In this document: positions 1 to 5,016 of the stretch, one piece after another
How positions within the stretch are numbered: the stretch's first letter is position 1
Layout of the letters: every line of letters begins with the position of its first letter
Assembly (NCBI GenBank): GCA_020628635.1
Contig: JAHDEU010000173.1
Span: 1 to 5,462, forward strand
Reading direction: 5' to 3'
Length of the DNA: 5,462 nucleotides
From: Hellea sp.
Lineage (GTDB): Bacteria > Pseudomonadota > Alphaproteobacteria > Caulobacterales > Maricaulaceae
Translations under genes and position numbers: made by a program
Notes under the pieces: generated by a model
What the model saw: the letters and a program-made list of their open reading frames with translations, nothing else
What the model was told of the DNA's origin: nothing
Databases searched by the model: none

Positions 1-539
1 TGAAATTCCTGCCGGGCCGCGACGTGGCCGGGCCCGGCGCGACGCCGGTCGAGTTCACGCGCGGCTCGGATGTCAGCACGGCCCCGCTGGCCGAAATGCT
101 GTTCATGATACCGGACGTGACCTCGCTCATGTTCGGCTCGGATTTCATCTCGGTGACCAAGCATGCGGACGCGCAGTGGAAGCATCTGCGCCCGGCCGTG
201 CTCGGCGCGATCATGGATTTCTTCGTCGCCGGCGGCGTGCCCATGGCCGAGCAGATCGCCCGCGCGGAACCCGAAGAGCGCGTCTATGAGGGCGAAACGG
301 CGGAGATCGTGGAGCAGATCAAGGAACTGATCGAGCTGCGCGTGCGCCCGGCCGTCGCCCAGGACGGCGGCGACATCGTGTTCCGCCATTTCGAGGAGGC
401 GGACGGAACGGTCTTCCTCGAAATGCGCGGCGCCTGTGCGGGCTGCCCGTCCTCGACCATGACGCTCAAGCACGGCATCGAGAACCTGCTCAAGCACTAT
501 GTGCCGGAAGTGACCTCTGTCGAACAGGCCGCTGCGTAG
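1..539 (+). CDS. NifU/Nfu-family iron-sulfur cluster scaffold protein, 5' partial
   Basis: Nfu-type proteins bind a labile [4Fe-4S] cluster and pass it to apo-enzymes in the cytoplasm. The frame is open from the first base: nucleotides 1-2 end a Leu codon and the next residues are KFLPGRD, matching the LKFLPG segment near the N-terminus of alphaproteobacterial Nfu proteins, so roughly 14 codons probably lie before the window. About 178 residues are visible. The N-terminal Nfu domain includes the FGSDFISVTK segment (nt 129-161). The C-terminal NifU domain has the RPAVAQDGGDI segment and the cluster-binding CAGC motif (Cys codons at 435-437 and 444-446). The GTG at 24 is internal and should not be taken as the start. 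The stop is TAG at 537-539, and tsaB begins 6 nt later, suggesting co-transcription. The domain order and both cysteines are intact. Confidence 0.95.
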   Translation, partial: KFLPGRDVAGPGATPVEFTRGSDVSTAPLAEMLFMIPDVTSLMFGSDFISVTKHADAQWKHLRPAVLGAIMDFFVAGGVPMAEQIARAEPEERVYEGETAEIVEQIKELIELRVRPAVAQDGGDIVFRHFEEADGTVFLEMRGACAGCPSSTMTLKHGIENLLKHYVPEVTSVEQAAA

Positions 540-545
540 GCTCCG

Positions 546-1124
546 GTGCTCGTCCTCGGGCTTGATACAACCGGGCGGGATTGCTCCGCCTGCCTCTCCC
601 GCGATGACGCCGTGGTCGCGCAGGCGTCCGAGCCGCTCGGCCGGGGCCATGCCGAACGGCTCGCGCCCATGGTGGTCGAGCTGCTGGCGTCCGCCGGTGT
701 TGTCCCGCCCGAGATCGCGCGGCTCGCCGTCATCACGGGTCCGGGCAGTTTCACGGGCCTGCGCGTCGCGCTGTCCTATGCCAAGGGTTTCGCGCTCCCG
801 GGCCGCCTGCCGGTCATCGGCGTGGACCGGCTGAGCCTCGCCCTGCTCGACGCGCCCGACGCGCTGGCCGTGGTCGATATCCGCCGCGGCGACATGGCGG
901 TGGCGACATTCGGCGCGCCGCCGCGCGTGGTCTCGCAAGAGGAGGCCGACGCGCTGGTTGCCGCGCATTCCGGGCCTGTCTTGCGCGATCCGCCCATCGA
1001 TCTGGCGGCCGCCTGCCGTCTCGCGCGCCGCGCCGTGCCGGCCGAACACCCGCCGGTCCCGTTCTATGGCCGCGCGCCGGATGCCAAGCTGCCGGGCGGG
1101 GTCACGCCGCCCTCCGCTGCGTGA
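546..1124 (+). CDS. tsaB: tRNA threonylcarbamoyladenosine biosynthesis protein TsaB
   Basis: TsaB is the non-catalytic partner of TsaD in making N6-threonylcarbamoyladenosine at A37 of ANN-decoding tRNAs in the cytoplasm. The 192-residue product shows the ASKHA-fold N-terminus (LGLDTTG, residues 4-10), an HAERL segment (35-39), the signature GPGSFTGLR (65-73), and a typical C-terminal YGRAPDAKLP (174-183). It is shorter than the E. coli protein (231 residues). The shortening falls in the second half, after the DRLSLAL segment, where the equivalent of the VDARRGEVY stretch is the divergent VDIRRGDMAVATF. The start is GTG at 546, since the conserved hydrophobic beta strand begins there and the frame fits directly behind the nifU stop. 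No clear Shine-Dalgarno is seen, so translational coupling is likely. Its TGA overlaps the rimI start. Confidence 0.93.
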   Translation: MLVLGLDTTGRDCSACLSRDDAVVAQASEPLGRGHAERLAPMVVELLASAGVVPPEIARLAVITGPGSFTGLRVALSYAKGFALPGRLPVIGVDRLSLALLDAPDALAVVDIRRGDMAVATFGAPPRVVSQEEADALVAAHSGPVLRDPPIDLAAACRLARRAVPAEHPPVPFYGRAPDAKLPGGVTPPSAA

Positions 1125-1549
1125 GCGCGCGCGTTCTGGGCGCGTCTGACGCGGCGCGCATGGCGCAGATACACGCAGCCAGCTTCGACCGCGGCTGGTC
1201 CGCGCTCGATTTCTCCGTTTATGCCGCGCGCGATCTCTGCATCGGAGTGGGCGCGCCGCTGACGAGCTTCTGCGTGGTCCGCCGCTCGCCGACCGATGCC
1301 GAAGTGCTGACCGTGGCGACCGATCCGGATGCGCGCGGGCAGGGGCGGGCGGCCGCCGTTCTGAGCGACGCCGCCGCCCGCCTGCGCGCCTCCGGCCGGC
1401 GCCAGCTCTTTCTCGAAGTCGCAGAGGACAACGCGCCCGCCCGCGCGCTCTACCACCGGCTCGGCTTCCGGCCCATCGGCCGCCGCCCCGGATATTACCG
1501 CCGGGCGGATGGCCGCGTGGCTGCGGTGACCTATGAACTTGCGCTCTAG
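1121..1549 (+). CDS. rimI: Ribosomal protein bS18-alanine N-acetyltransferase RimI (GNAT family)
   Basis: RimI transfers acetyl from acetyl-CoA to the N-terminal alanine of ribosomal protein bS18. The 142-residue product is a single GNAT domain of normal RimI length. Motif A, the acetyl-CoA pyrophosphate loop, is VATDPDARGQGRA (65-77), fitting R/QxxGxG/A. Motif B follows as LEVAEDNAPARALYHRLGF (98-116), with Glu99 and Tyr111 at the positions expected for catalysis in this family. A PGYY segment (123-126) is also typical of RimI. The start is GTG at 1121, overlapping the tsaB stop by 4 nt (GTGA), a classic coupled arrangement. The position next to tsaB supports RimI over a generic acetyltransferase, although alphaproteobacterial RimI relatives can have broader substrates. 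Confidence 0.88.
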   Translation: MSARVLGASDAARMAQIHAASFDRGWSALDFSVYAARDLCIGVGAPLTSFCVVRRSPTDAEVLTVATDPDARGQGRAAAVLSDAAARLRASGRRQLFLEVAEDNAPARALYHRLGFRPIGRRPGYYRRADGRVAAVTYELAL

Positions 1550-1574
1550 CGCGGTCCTCTGCCAAGTCCGTTCC

Positions 1575-2285
1575 ATGACCCGCACGCTCTCCCTCCTGCT
1601 CGCCGCCACGCTCGCCCTGTCCGCCTGTGGCGAGGCCAAGAAGACGGTCGTCAAGGCGGGCGTGAACCAGCTCACCGTGGAGAATGTGTCGCGTGCTCAA
1701 CCACAGCTCGCCCCCGTTTTCGAGGCCGATCCCGAACTCGCCCAGCGCTATATCAATGAGCTCAAGCGCGCGGTGAACGAAACGGGCGGAGAGCTGACGC
1801 CGCAGGTCTACGACCAGGCCCGGTCCGTGCTGTCGACCGCCATGTCGGCCAAGGTCGTCGAGGTCGAGACCCCGCTGCAACGGCGCTTCATCGCCCTTGC
1901 CGGGACCATGTTCGGCGAGCTCAAGGCGAGCGATCCGTCGCGCTGCGCCGACATGTTGCTGGGCCGCCCCATCGGCAATCTGTCCACCGTTCTGAGCCAG
2001 GACTATGTCGAGGCAGAGTTCGCGACCATGGCCGACATCCTGTCCGCAGACACGGTCGAGCGTCCGCCCGCCGACGCCGCGCGCGGGCTGGAGCTCTTCA
2101 CCGCCGCCTTCATCCCGGCGCTGGAAAGCGCGGGTGTCGATATGGCCGCCGAGGGCTGGCAGCAGACCATGACGGGCGAGCAGGCCTGCGACGCCTTCAT
2201 CGCCGTGGCCGAAGCCCGAGCGCAGAGCCCCGACGCCGACCTGCGCGACACGCTCGCCGCCGACCGGGACGCCGTGGCGGGTTAA
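1575..2285 (+). CDS. Predicted lipoprotein of unknown function
   Basis: I do not recognise the family. The 236-residue product starts with a lipoprotein signal peptide: MTRT, a hydrophobic stretch (residues 5-15), then the lipobox Leu-Ser-Ala-Cys with Cys18 as the predicted lipidated residue, followed by Gly19. The mature part is acidic, alanine-rich and probably helical, with only two further cysteines (124 and 205) and no further membrane segment. The frame is open back to 1533, inside rimI, but ATG 1575 is preferred because it puts a standard signal peptide at the N-terminus. The upstream extension is not signal-like. The gap to rimI is 25 nt and to fur 42 nt, all on the same strand, so it is probably expressed with the cluster. 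Gly19 at +2 of the mature protein does not suggest inner-membrane retention, so outer-membrane sorting is plausible. The function is unknown. Confidence 0.82.
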   Translation: MTRTLSLLLAATLALSACGEAKKTVVKAGVNQLTVENVSRAQPQLAPVFEADPELAQRYINELKRAVNETGGELTPQVYDQARSVLSTAMSAKVVEVETPLQRRFIALAGTMFGELKASDPSRCADMLLGRPIGNLSTVLSQDYVEAEFATMADILSADTVERPPADAARGLELFTAAFIPALESAGVDMAAEGWQQTMTGEQACDAFIAVAEARAQSPDADLRDTLAADRDAVAG

Positions 2286-2327
2286 GCCTCTCTGGACGGA
2301 TTGCCGCAGCCGCGCTAACCCGCGCCC

Positions 2328-2744
2328 ATGTCCGATTCCGAGAGCTGGCTGGAACGAAAATGCGTCGAGCGGGGCCTGCGCCTGACGGAGCAGCGCCGCG
2401 TCATCGCGCGCGTGCTGTCCGATGCCGACGACCATCCCGACGCCGAGGAGCTCTACGCGAGAGCGTCGCGCGTCGATCCCAAGATCAGCCTCGCGACCGT
2501 GTACCGCACGGTGCGGCTGTTTTCCGAGGCCGGCATCATCGAGACCCACGATTTCCGCGACGGCCGCGCGCGCTATGAGTCCGCGGACAACGAGCATCAC
2601 GACCACCTGATCGACGTGCAGTCCGGCGAAGTCATCGAATTCGTCGACGACGAGATCGAGGCCCTGCAACACCGCATCGCCGAAAAGCTCGGCTATGAGC
2701 TGGTGGACCACCGGCTCGAACTCTACGGGCGCAAGAAGGCGTAA
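2328..2744 (+). CDS. fur: Fur-family iron-responsive transcriptional regulator
   Basis: This is a metal-sensing DNA-binding repressor/activator acting on iron-homeostasis genes. The 138-residue product has the N-terminal winged-helix domain, with RLTEQRRVIARVL (18-30), DHPDAEELY (35-43) and the recognition-helix segment SLATVYRTVRLF (54-65), and the C-terminal dimerisation/metal domain with HHDHLID (90-96) and DHRLELYG (127-134). His90-His91-Asp92-His93 and Glu101/Glu111 are candidate metal ligands. The CxxC zinc pairs of E. coli Fur are absent: the first pair's position reads DVQSG, and Cys12 is the only cysteine. As I recall the family, this is usual for alphaproteobacterial Fur/Mur. Other subfamilies such as Irr or Zur are less likely, since no haem regulatory motif or zinc cysteines are present. 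The start ATG 2328 has no obvious Shine-Dalgarno. Whether it senses iron or manganese cannot be told from sequence alone. Confidence 0.9.
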   Translation: MSDSESWLERKCVERGLRLTEQRRVIARVLSDADDHPDAEELYARASRVDPKISLATVYRTVRLFSEAGIIETHDFRDGRARYESADNEHHDHLIDVQSGEVIEFVDDEIEALQHRIAEKLGYELVDHRLELYGRKKA

Positions 2745-2762
2745 GCGGCGGTCCGGTTTCTG

Positions 2763-2945
2763 ATGGGCCTGTTCTCCCGCGCGCTGGTCGACCGCCACGC
2801 GGTCGAATGGGTGTTCGACGGCGTGGAATGGCTGATCGACGCCTATGCAGACGCGCCGCTCGCCCGCAAGCAGCTCGCCCGCCATGCCGAACGGGTGGAT
2901 GCGCTGCGCGGTCGCGTGCCTTGCGCTGGAGCCAGCCTGCCCTAG
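2763..2945 (+). CDS. Small hypothetical protein or 5' remnant of a larger gene
   Basis: This 60-residue frame begins 18 nt after fur on the same strand. The N-terminal half is protein-like, with the amphipathic, aromatic-rich segment AVEWVFDGVEWLIDAYAD (residues 13-30). The second half (ARKQLARHAERVDALRGRV) is basic and helical, followed by an ordinary-looking tail. There is no signal peptide and no known motif. I have an uncertain recollection of longer alphaproteobacterial proteins of unknown function that begin with a similar WxFDxxEWLI segment. If so, this is a truncated gene that lost its 3' part. Its TAG stop shares a CTAG with the stop of the convergent gene, so the two coding regions touch. 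A chance frame remains possible. Confidence 0.4.
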   Translation: MGLFSRALVDRHAVEWVFDGVEWLIDAYADAPLARKQLARHAERVDALRGRVPCAGASLP

Positions 2946-3298
2946 CCGTCGAGCCATTGCAGGCCGAGCCAGCCGCATAGCAGCACGCCGCACAGCGCCG
3001 CCCCTGCCAGCGAGGCCGGGTCGAGCGTCATGTCCGGGATCGCCATGTCCGGGATCGCCATATCCGGGATTGCCATGTCCGGCGCGGCGAACTCCACCCG
3101 TTCCGCCAGCCGAAGCGCCGCCGCCCAGCCCGTCCCGCCGAGGCAGGCCGCGACCAGCACGTCGCGCCAGGGCAGGCGCGGCCGCGCCGCTCCGAACTCC
3201 GCCCTCTGCGGGAGCCGCGCCAGCACCGCGTCGCTGAAGCCGTCATCCTCGACCGGCGCGGCGTAGTCCGCCAACAGGCTTTGCAACTCGTCATTCAT
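2942..3298 (-). CDS. Putative anti-sigma factor, short two-helix membrane protein with PDMAI repeats
   Basis: The product is 118 residues. Residues 1-45 form a soluble, probably cytoplasmic segment (MNDELQSLLADY, then FSDAVLARLP) of the kind seen in short alphaproteobacterial anti-sigma factors. A first hydrophobic helix spans about 46-65. A linker at 67-96 contains 3.6 copies of Pro-Asp-Met-Ala-Ile (73-90). A second hydrophobic helix spans about 97-115 with Cys103 and Cys108. With the N-terminus in the cytoplasm, the repeat linker would be periplasmic. The HxxxCxxC motif of zinc-binding anti-sigma factors is absent. The start ATG 3298 overlaps the sigma gene stop by 8 nt (ATGAATGA), implying translational coupling. 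The frame continues upstream in the sigma gene, but that part is an out-of-frame shadow. The role is inferred from position, size and topology, not from a recognised domain. Confidence 0.75.
   Translation of the reverse strand: MNDELQSLLADYAAPVEDDGFSDAVLARLPQRAEFGAARPRLPWRDVLVAACLGGTGWAAALRLAERVEFAAPDMAIPDMAIPDMAIPDMTLDPASLAGAALCGVLLCGWLGLQWLDG
3029..3082. repeat. 15-bp tandem repeat, about 3.6 copies, inside the anti-sigma candidate
   Basis: On the + strand the unit catgtccgggatcgc occurs at 3029-3043 and identically at 3044-3058. A third copy with two changes lies at 3059-3073, and a partial fourth (catgtccgg) at 3074-3082. The 15-bp period is exactly five codons, so each unit adds one Pro-Asp-Met-Ala-Ile to the encoded protein, and copy-number change would not shift the frame. 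Two units are identical at DNA level, which suggests recent slippage or strong conservation. Confidence 0.95.
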
Positions 3299-3782
3299 CC
3301 GTCGTCTCCATCGTCCGGTAGGCGCGCAAGCTATCCTGCAAACTCGCCCGGGCGCGCGCAACATGGCTCTTGACCGTGCCCAGCGGCAGGCCGGTGATCG
3401 CGGCCGCGTCGCCGTGGCTGTGACCCAGCGCCAGGCAGAGCAGGGCGCAGGCGCGGCGCTCCGGCGGCAGGGCGTCCACCGCGCGCGCAATATCGAGCCG
3501 CGCGCCGTGGGTGGGCGTTGCGGCCGTGTTCGGCGCAGGCCCACCCGCGCTCAGCTCTTCGCGCCGCGTGTCCCGCTTGCGGTCGTCGAGAAAGCGGCGA
3601 TAGGCCATGCGGTAGAGAAAGGCGCGTGGGTTCTCCACGCGGGCGAAGTCCACCTGCCACGCCTTCAGGAACACCTCTTGGGCCAGCTCGTCCGCGCGCC
3701 CATGCGAAAGAAGGCGGCGCAGGAATGCCCGCACCGCCCCCTGGTGTTCGCGCAGCAGCGCCTCGAAGGCGCGGCGCTCCAT
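3291..3782 (-). CDS. ECF-type (sigma-70 family) RNA polymerase sigma factor
   Basis: The product is an alternative sigma factor that directs RNA polymerase to a stress or envelope regulon. The 163 residues have the two-domain ECF layout without sigma region 3. Region 2 (about 8-72) includes DELAQEVFLKAW (31-42), the core-binding region 2.2 signature, and NPRAFLYRMAYRRFLDDRKR (51-70), which covers promoter melting and -10 recognition. A variable linker (73-100) follows. Region 4 (about 103-152) has LPPERRACALLCLALGHSHGDAA and the helix-turn-helix GLPLGTVKSHVARARASLQ (131-149), which reads the -35 element. ATG 3782 puts region 2 at the normal distance from the N-terminus; the upstream Shine-Dalgarno is weak. 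The gene lies 17 nt after the DUF6249-like gene and overlaps the next gene by 8 nt, as usual for a sigma/anti-sigma pair. The ECF group cannot be assigned by eye. Confidence 0.93.
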   Translation of the reverse strand: MERRAFEALLREHQGAVRAFLRRLLSHGRADELAQEVFLKAWQVDFARVENPRAFLYRMAYRRFLDDRKRDTRREELSAGGPAPNTAATPTHGARLDIARAVDALPPERRACALLCLALGHSHGDAAAITGLPLGTVKSHVARARASLQDSLRAYRTMETTDE

Positions 3783-3799
3783 GTGGTCGTTCGCTCGGA

Positions 3800-4159
3800 T
3801 CAGTCGTCCTCACGCCGCGTCACCAGCGCCCACAGCCCGATGAAGACCACGCCGAGAAGGCCGGGAAAGGCACCGAAGCCGATGAACTCGGACGGCGAAT
3901 CCACGCCGAAGCCGAACACGACGGTCGCCAGCCCAATGGCCAGCAGTACGACGCCCGTGCGCAGGTCGGCATGGCGCGACCGCGCCTTTACACCCAGCGT
4001 GCGCACCAGCTCCGGCGTGATCGTCTCCCCGCGCCCGGCCATGTTCTCCAGCACGCGCATGGAGTCGCTATGGGATTTATGGCGGTAGGCCACGACCGCC
4101 CAGACGATCAGGACGACCATGGCGAACAGGCCGAGGGGGACAGCGATTTCAACACCCAT
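3800..4159 (-). CDS. DUF6249-like small integral membrane protein
   Basis: The product is 119 residues with three predicted membrane helices: about 4-25 (a long run of Val/Leu/Ile/Ala), 66-86 and 92-113. Between helices 1 and 2 is a soluble segment (26-63) with YRHKSHSDSMRVLENMAGRGETITPELV, and the protein ends in charged RREDD. This layout resembles DUF6249 proteins, which I recall being encoded next to ECF sigma factors in alphaproteobacteria; the family name is tentative. It is the first gene of the minus-strand operon, with its stop 17 nt before the sigma start. It has the clearest ribosome binding site in the window. A TATAAG at 4181-4186 (minus strand) lies 21 nt upstream of the ATG but has no matching -35, so the promoter is unresolved. 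The protein could be a sensor or a partner of the anti-sigma factor; no function is established here. Confidence 0.8.
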   Translation of the reverse strand: MGVEIAVPLGLFAMVVLIVWAVVAYRHKSHSDSMRVLENMAGRGETITPELVRTLGVKARSRHADLRTGVVLLAIGLATVVFGFGVDSPSEFIGFGAFPGLLGVVFIGLWALVTRREDD

Positions 4160-4166
4160 GAGATGT

Positions 4167-4172
4167 CTCCTT
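4167..4172 (-). promoter_or_regulatory. Ribosome binding site of the sigma-factor operon's first gene
   Basis: Read on the minus strand this is AAGGAG, ending 7 nt before the ATG at 4159, preceded by an A-rich stretch. Most other genes in the window lack a recognisable Shine-Dalgarno, so this site firmly sets the start of the DUF6249-like gene. Confidence 0.75.
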
Positions 4173-4327
4173 TTTGGTTGCTTATACCCACAGGACGGCG
4201 CGGGGCCGCGCTTTGGATGCGCCGCTGTCGATTTTATTTCGGGAGTTGTGTTGCGCGCAGGCGTTCACGCCGTGCCGGGGATCGCGCCCGCGGCCGGGGG
4301 GTGCCTGCTTCGGGAAAGCGACACGGG

Positions 4328-4394
4328 GCGCGGGTCCGCACCCGCTGACGGGTGAGGAAAGGAAGCACCGATTTACAACGGGACGGACCCGCGC
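4328..4394. repeat. Nested inverted repeat, candidate structured RNA
   Basis: A perfect 11-bp inverted repeat pairs 4328-4338 (gcgcgggtccg) with 4384-4394 (cggacccgcgc). Directly abutting the left arm is a 6-bp perfect hairpin, 4339-4344/4349-4354, with loop CTGA. The remaining enclosed part, 4355-4383, is purine-rich on the + strand (AGGAAAGGAAG) and less GC-rich than its surroundings. There is no T-run after either arm, so it is not a standard intrinsic terminator. I could not match it to a known riboswitch or small RNA, and the transcribed strand is unknown. Confidence 0.6.
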
Positions 4395-4500
4395 GGGAAT
4401 GCCAGCACGGCCCTGCCGCGCGCGACTGCCGATCAAGCCACCTCCCGCACGGCCTAGGCCCGCCTTCAAGCGCGAAGGCGAAACCATCCATGGCGCGCGC

Positions 4501-4558
4501 GCAGGCGGTGGCCCCGGCGACAGTCGCGGGCGAAAGGCTGCGGGGTCCGCTCGCCTGC
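4501..4558. repeat. Multi-stem inverted repeat
   Basis: The outer stem is GCAGGCG (4501-4507) with CGCCTGC (4552-4558). Inside it, GGCCCC (4510-4515) can pair with GGGGTC (4542-4547), including one G-T(U) pair. Inside that, GCGA/TCGC (4517-4520/4524-4527) forms a small hairpin. The stems stack in a consistent nested order, but each is short and could arise by chance in DNA this rich in G and C. Confidence 0.35.
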
Positions 4559-4810
4559 ATAATGCGAGAGAACCCGATAGGCGGAGCCCGGGGCGACCAT
4601 GCGAAGCCCTCAGGCACGAACGCGCTCGTTCGCACGCCTCCACCCATCCCGACACCCATCCGCCACACCGAGGCCTATGCACCACCCCGCGTCCATGACG
4701 GACAAGAGCGGTTATGGGGGAGAGCGCAAGGGGGGTGGACGCGATTGTCGGGTGTGCGGCGTCTGGTGGAGATCGAGAGGCGTGCGGGCGGGGATGGGTT
4801 GGGTGTGGTC

Positions 4811-4862
4811 CGCGTGGCGGCGGGATTTTCAGCGGTGACTGCCACGTCAGCCGCGCCACGCG
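4811..4862. repeat. Long inverted repeat with one bulge
   Basis: CGCGTGGCG (4811-4819) pairs perfectly with CGCCACGCG (4854-4862). The stem continues past a single bulged G (4820) with CGG (4821-4823) and CCG (4851-4853), giving 12 pairs. The loop is 27 nt and includes a minor TGAC/GTCA stem (4836-4839/4846-4849). It lies about 155 bp upstream of the metallo-hydrolase start. There is no adjacent T-run. Confidence 0.5.
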
Positions 4863-4903
4863 CGCCCATCCATTCGAGTCCGGAACCGCGCGCGTGGCGC
4901 GCG

Positions 4904-4952
4904 GCGCTTCGCTGCAAAATGTCCCCCGGACATGTGTGCGGACGCGAAGCGC
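4904..4952. repeat. Two-tier hairpin upstream of the metallo-hydrolase gene
   Basis: The outer stem is GCGCTTCGC (4904-4912) with GCGAAGCGC (4944-4952), 9 perfect pairs. The inner stem is ATGTCC (4919-4924) with GGACAT (4928-4933), 6 perfect pairs with loop CCC. It ends 64 nt before the ATG at 5017, so it could lie in that gene's leader or overlap its promoter. No T-run follows. It could be a regulatory structure, a protein-binding inverted repeat, or chance. Confidence 0.5.
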
Positions 4953-5016
4953 ATCGCATATCCGGGCAATGGGCTCGCCGCTGGCAGCGTCCTTTCGCTT
5001 CCGCTAAGCTGCGTCC

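Larger units (their letters stand above)
4160..5016. other. 857-bp intergenic region without a convincing gene
   Basis: The region separates the divergent sigma operon and metallo-hydrolase gene. The open frames across it on both strands encode only Arg/Pro/Ala/Gly-rich sequence with no start signal, hydrophobic core pattern or recognisable motif, which is the usual product of GC-rich non-coding DNA. I looked for and did not find tRNA T-loops, the conserved elements of RNase P RNA, SRP RNA or tmRNA, or insertion sequence ends. The region is rich in inverted repeats; the best are listed separately. Smaller ones include the perfect palindrome GGCCTAGGCC (4451-4460), immediately followed by a 7-bp hairpin (4461-4467/4474-4480), and a hairpin at 4612-4639. 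It could hold promoters for both flanking genes, an unrecognised small RNA, or a decayed gene. Confidence 0.7.

Noticed and set aside
1533..1574. Upstream start for the lipoprotein gene, overlapping rimI
   Set aside because: It would add 14 residues that displace the signal peptide from the N-terminus; ATG 1575 gives a standard lipoprotein signal.
1064..1675. Minus-strand frame of 203 codons across tsaB/rimI
   Set aside because: It is antisense to two genes with clear family signatures and its product has no recognisable features.
4166..4176. T-run at 4171-4175 as a plus-strand intrinsic terminator
   Set aside because: It has no stable hairpin before it and is the complement of the A-rich stretch and Shine-Dalgarno of the gene starting at 4159.
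4181..4186. TATAAG as a -10 box for the minus-strand operon
   Set aside because: The spacing to the ribosome binding site is possible, but there is no -35 match at 16-18 nt and no ECF-type GAAC motif, so I did not list it as a promoter.
4351..4375. Similarity of the GAGGAAAGGAAGCACC stretch to conserved elements of RNase P RNA or SRP RNA
   Set aside because: The resemblance is limited to a short purine run. The further conserved parts of either RNA (such as the rest of the P4 element or the GGAA loop context) are missing.
4501..4560. Possible cobalamin riboswitch read on the minus strand (CCCGCGACTGTCGCCGGGG)
   Set aside because: One segment recalls the cobalamin element, but the B12-box-like GCCACTG and the other conserved blocks are absent in order, and neither neighbouring gene is a cobalamin gene.
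4174..4698. Open frames of 140-230 codons on both strands across the intergenic region
   Set aside because: The products are Arg/Pro/Ala/Gly-rich, overlap each other in several frames, and have no ribosome binding site or recognisable motif; this is expected from GC-rich DNA with few stop codons.
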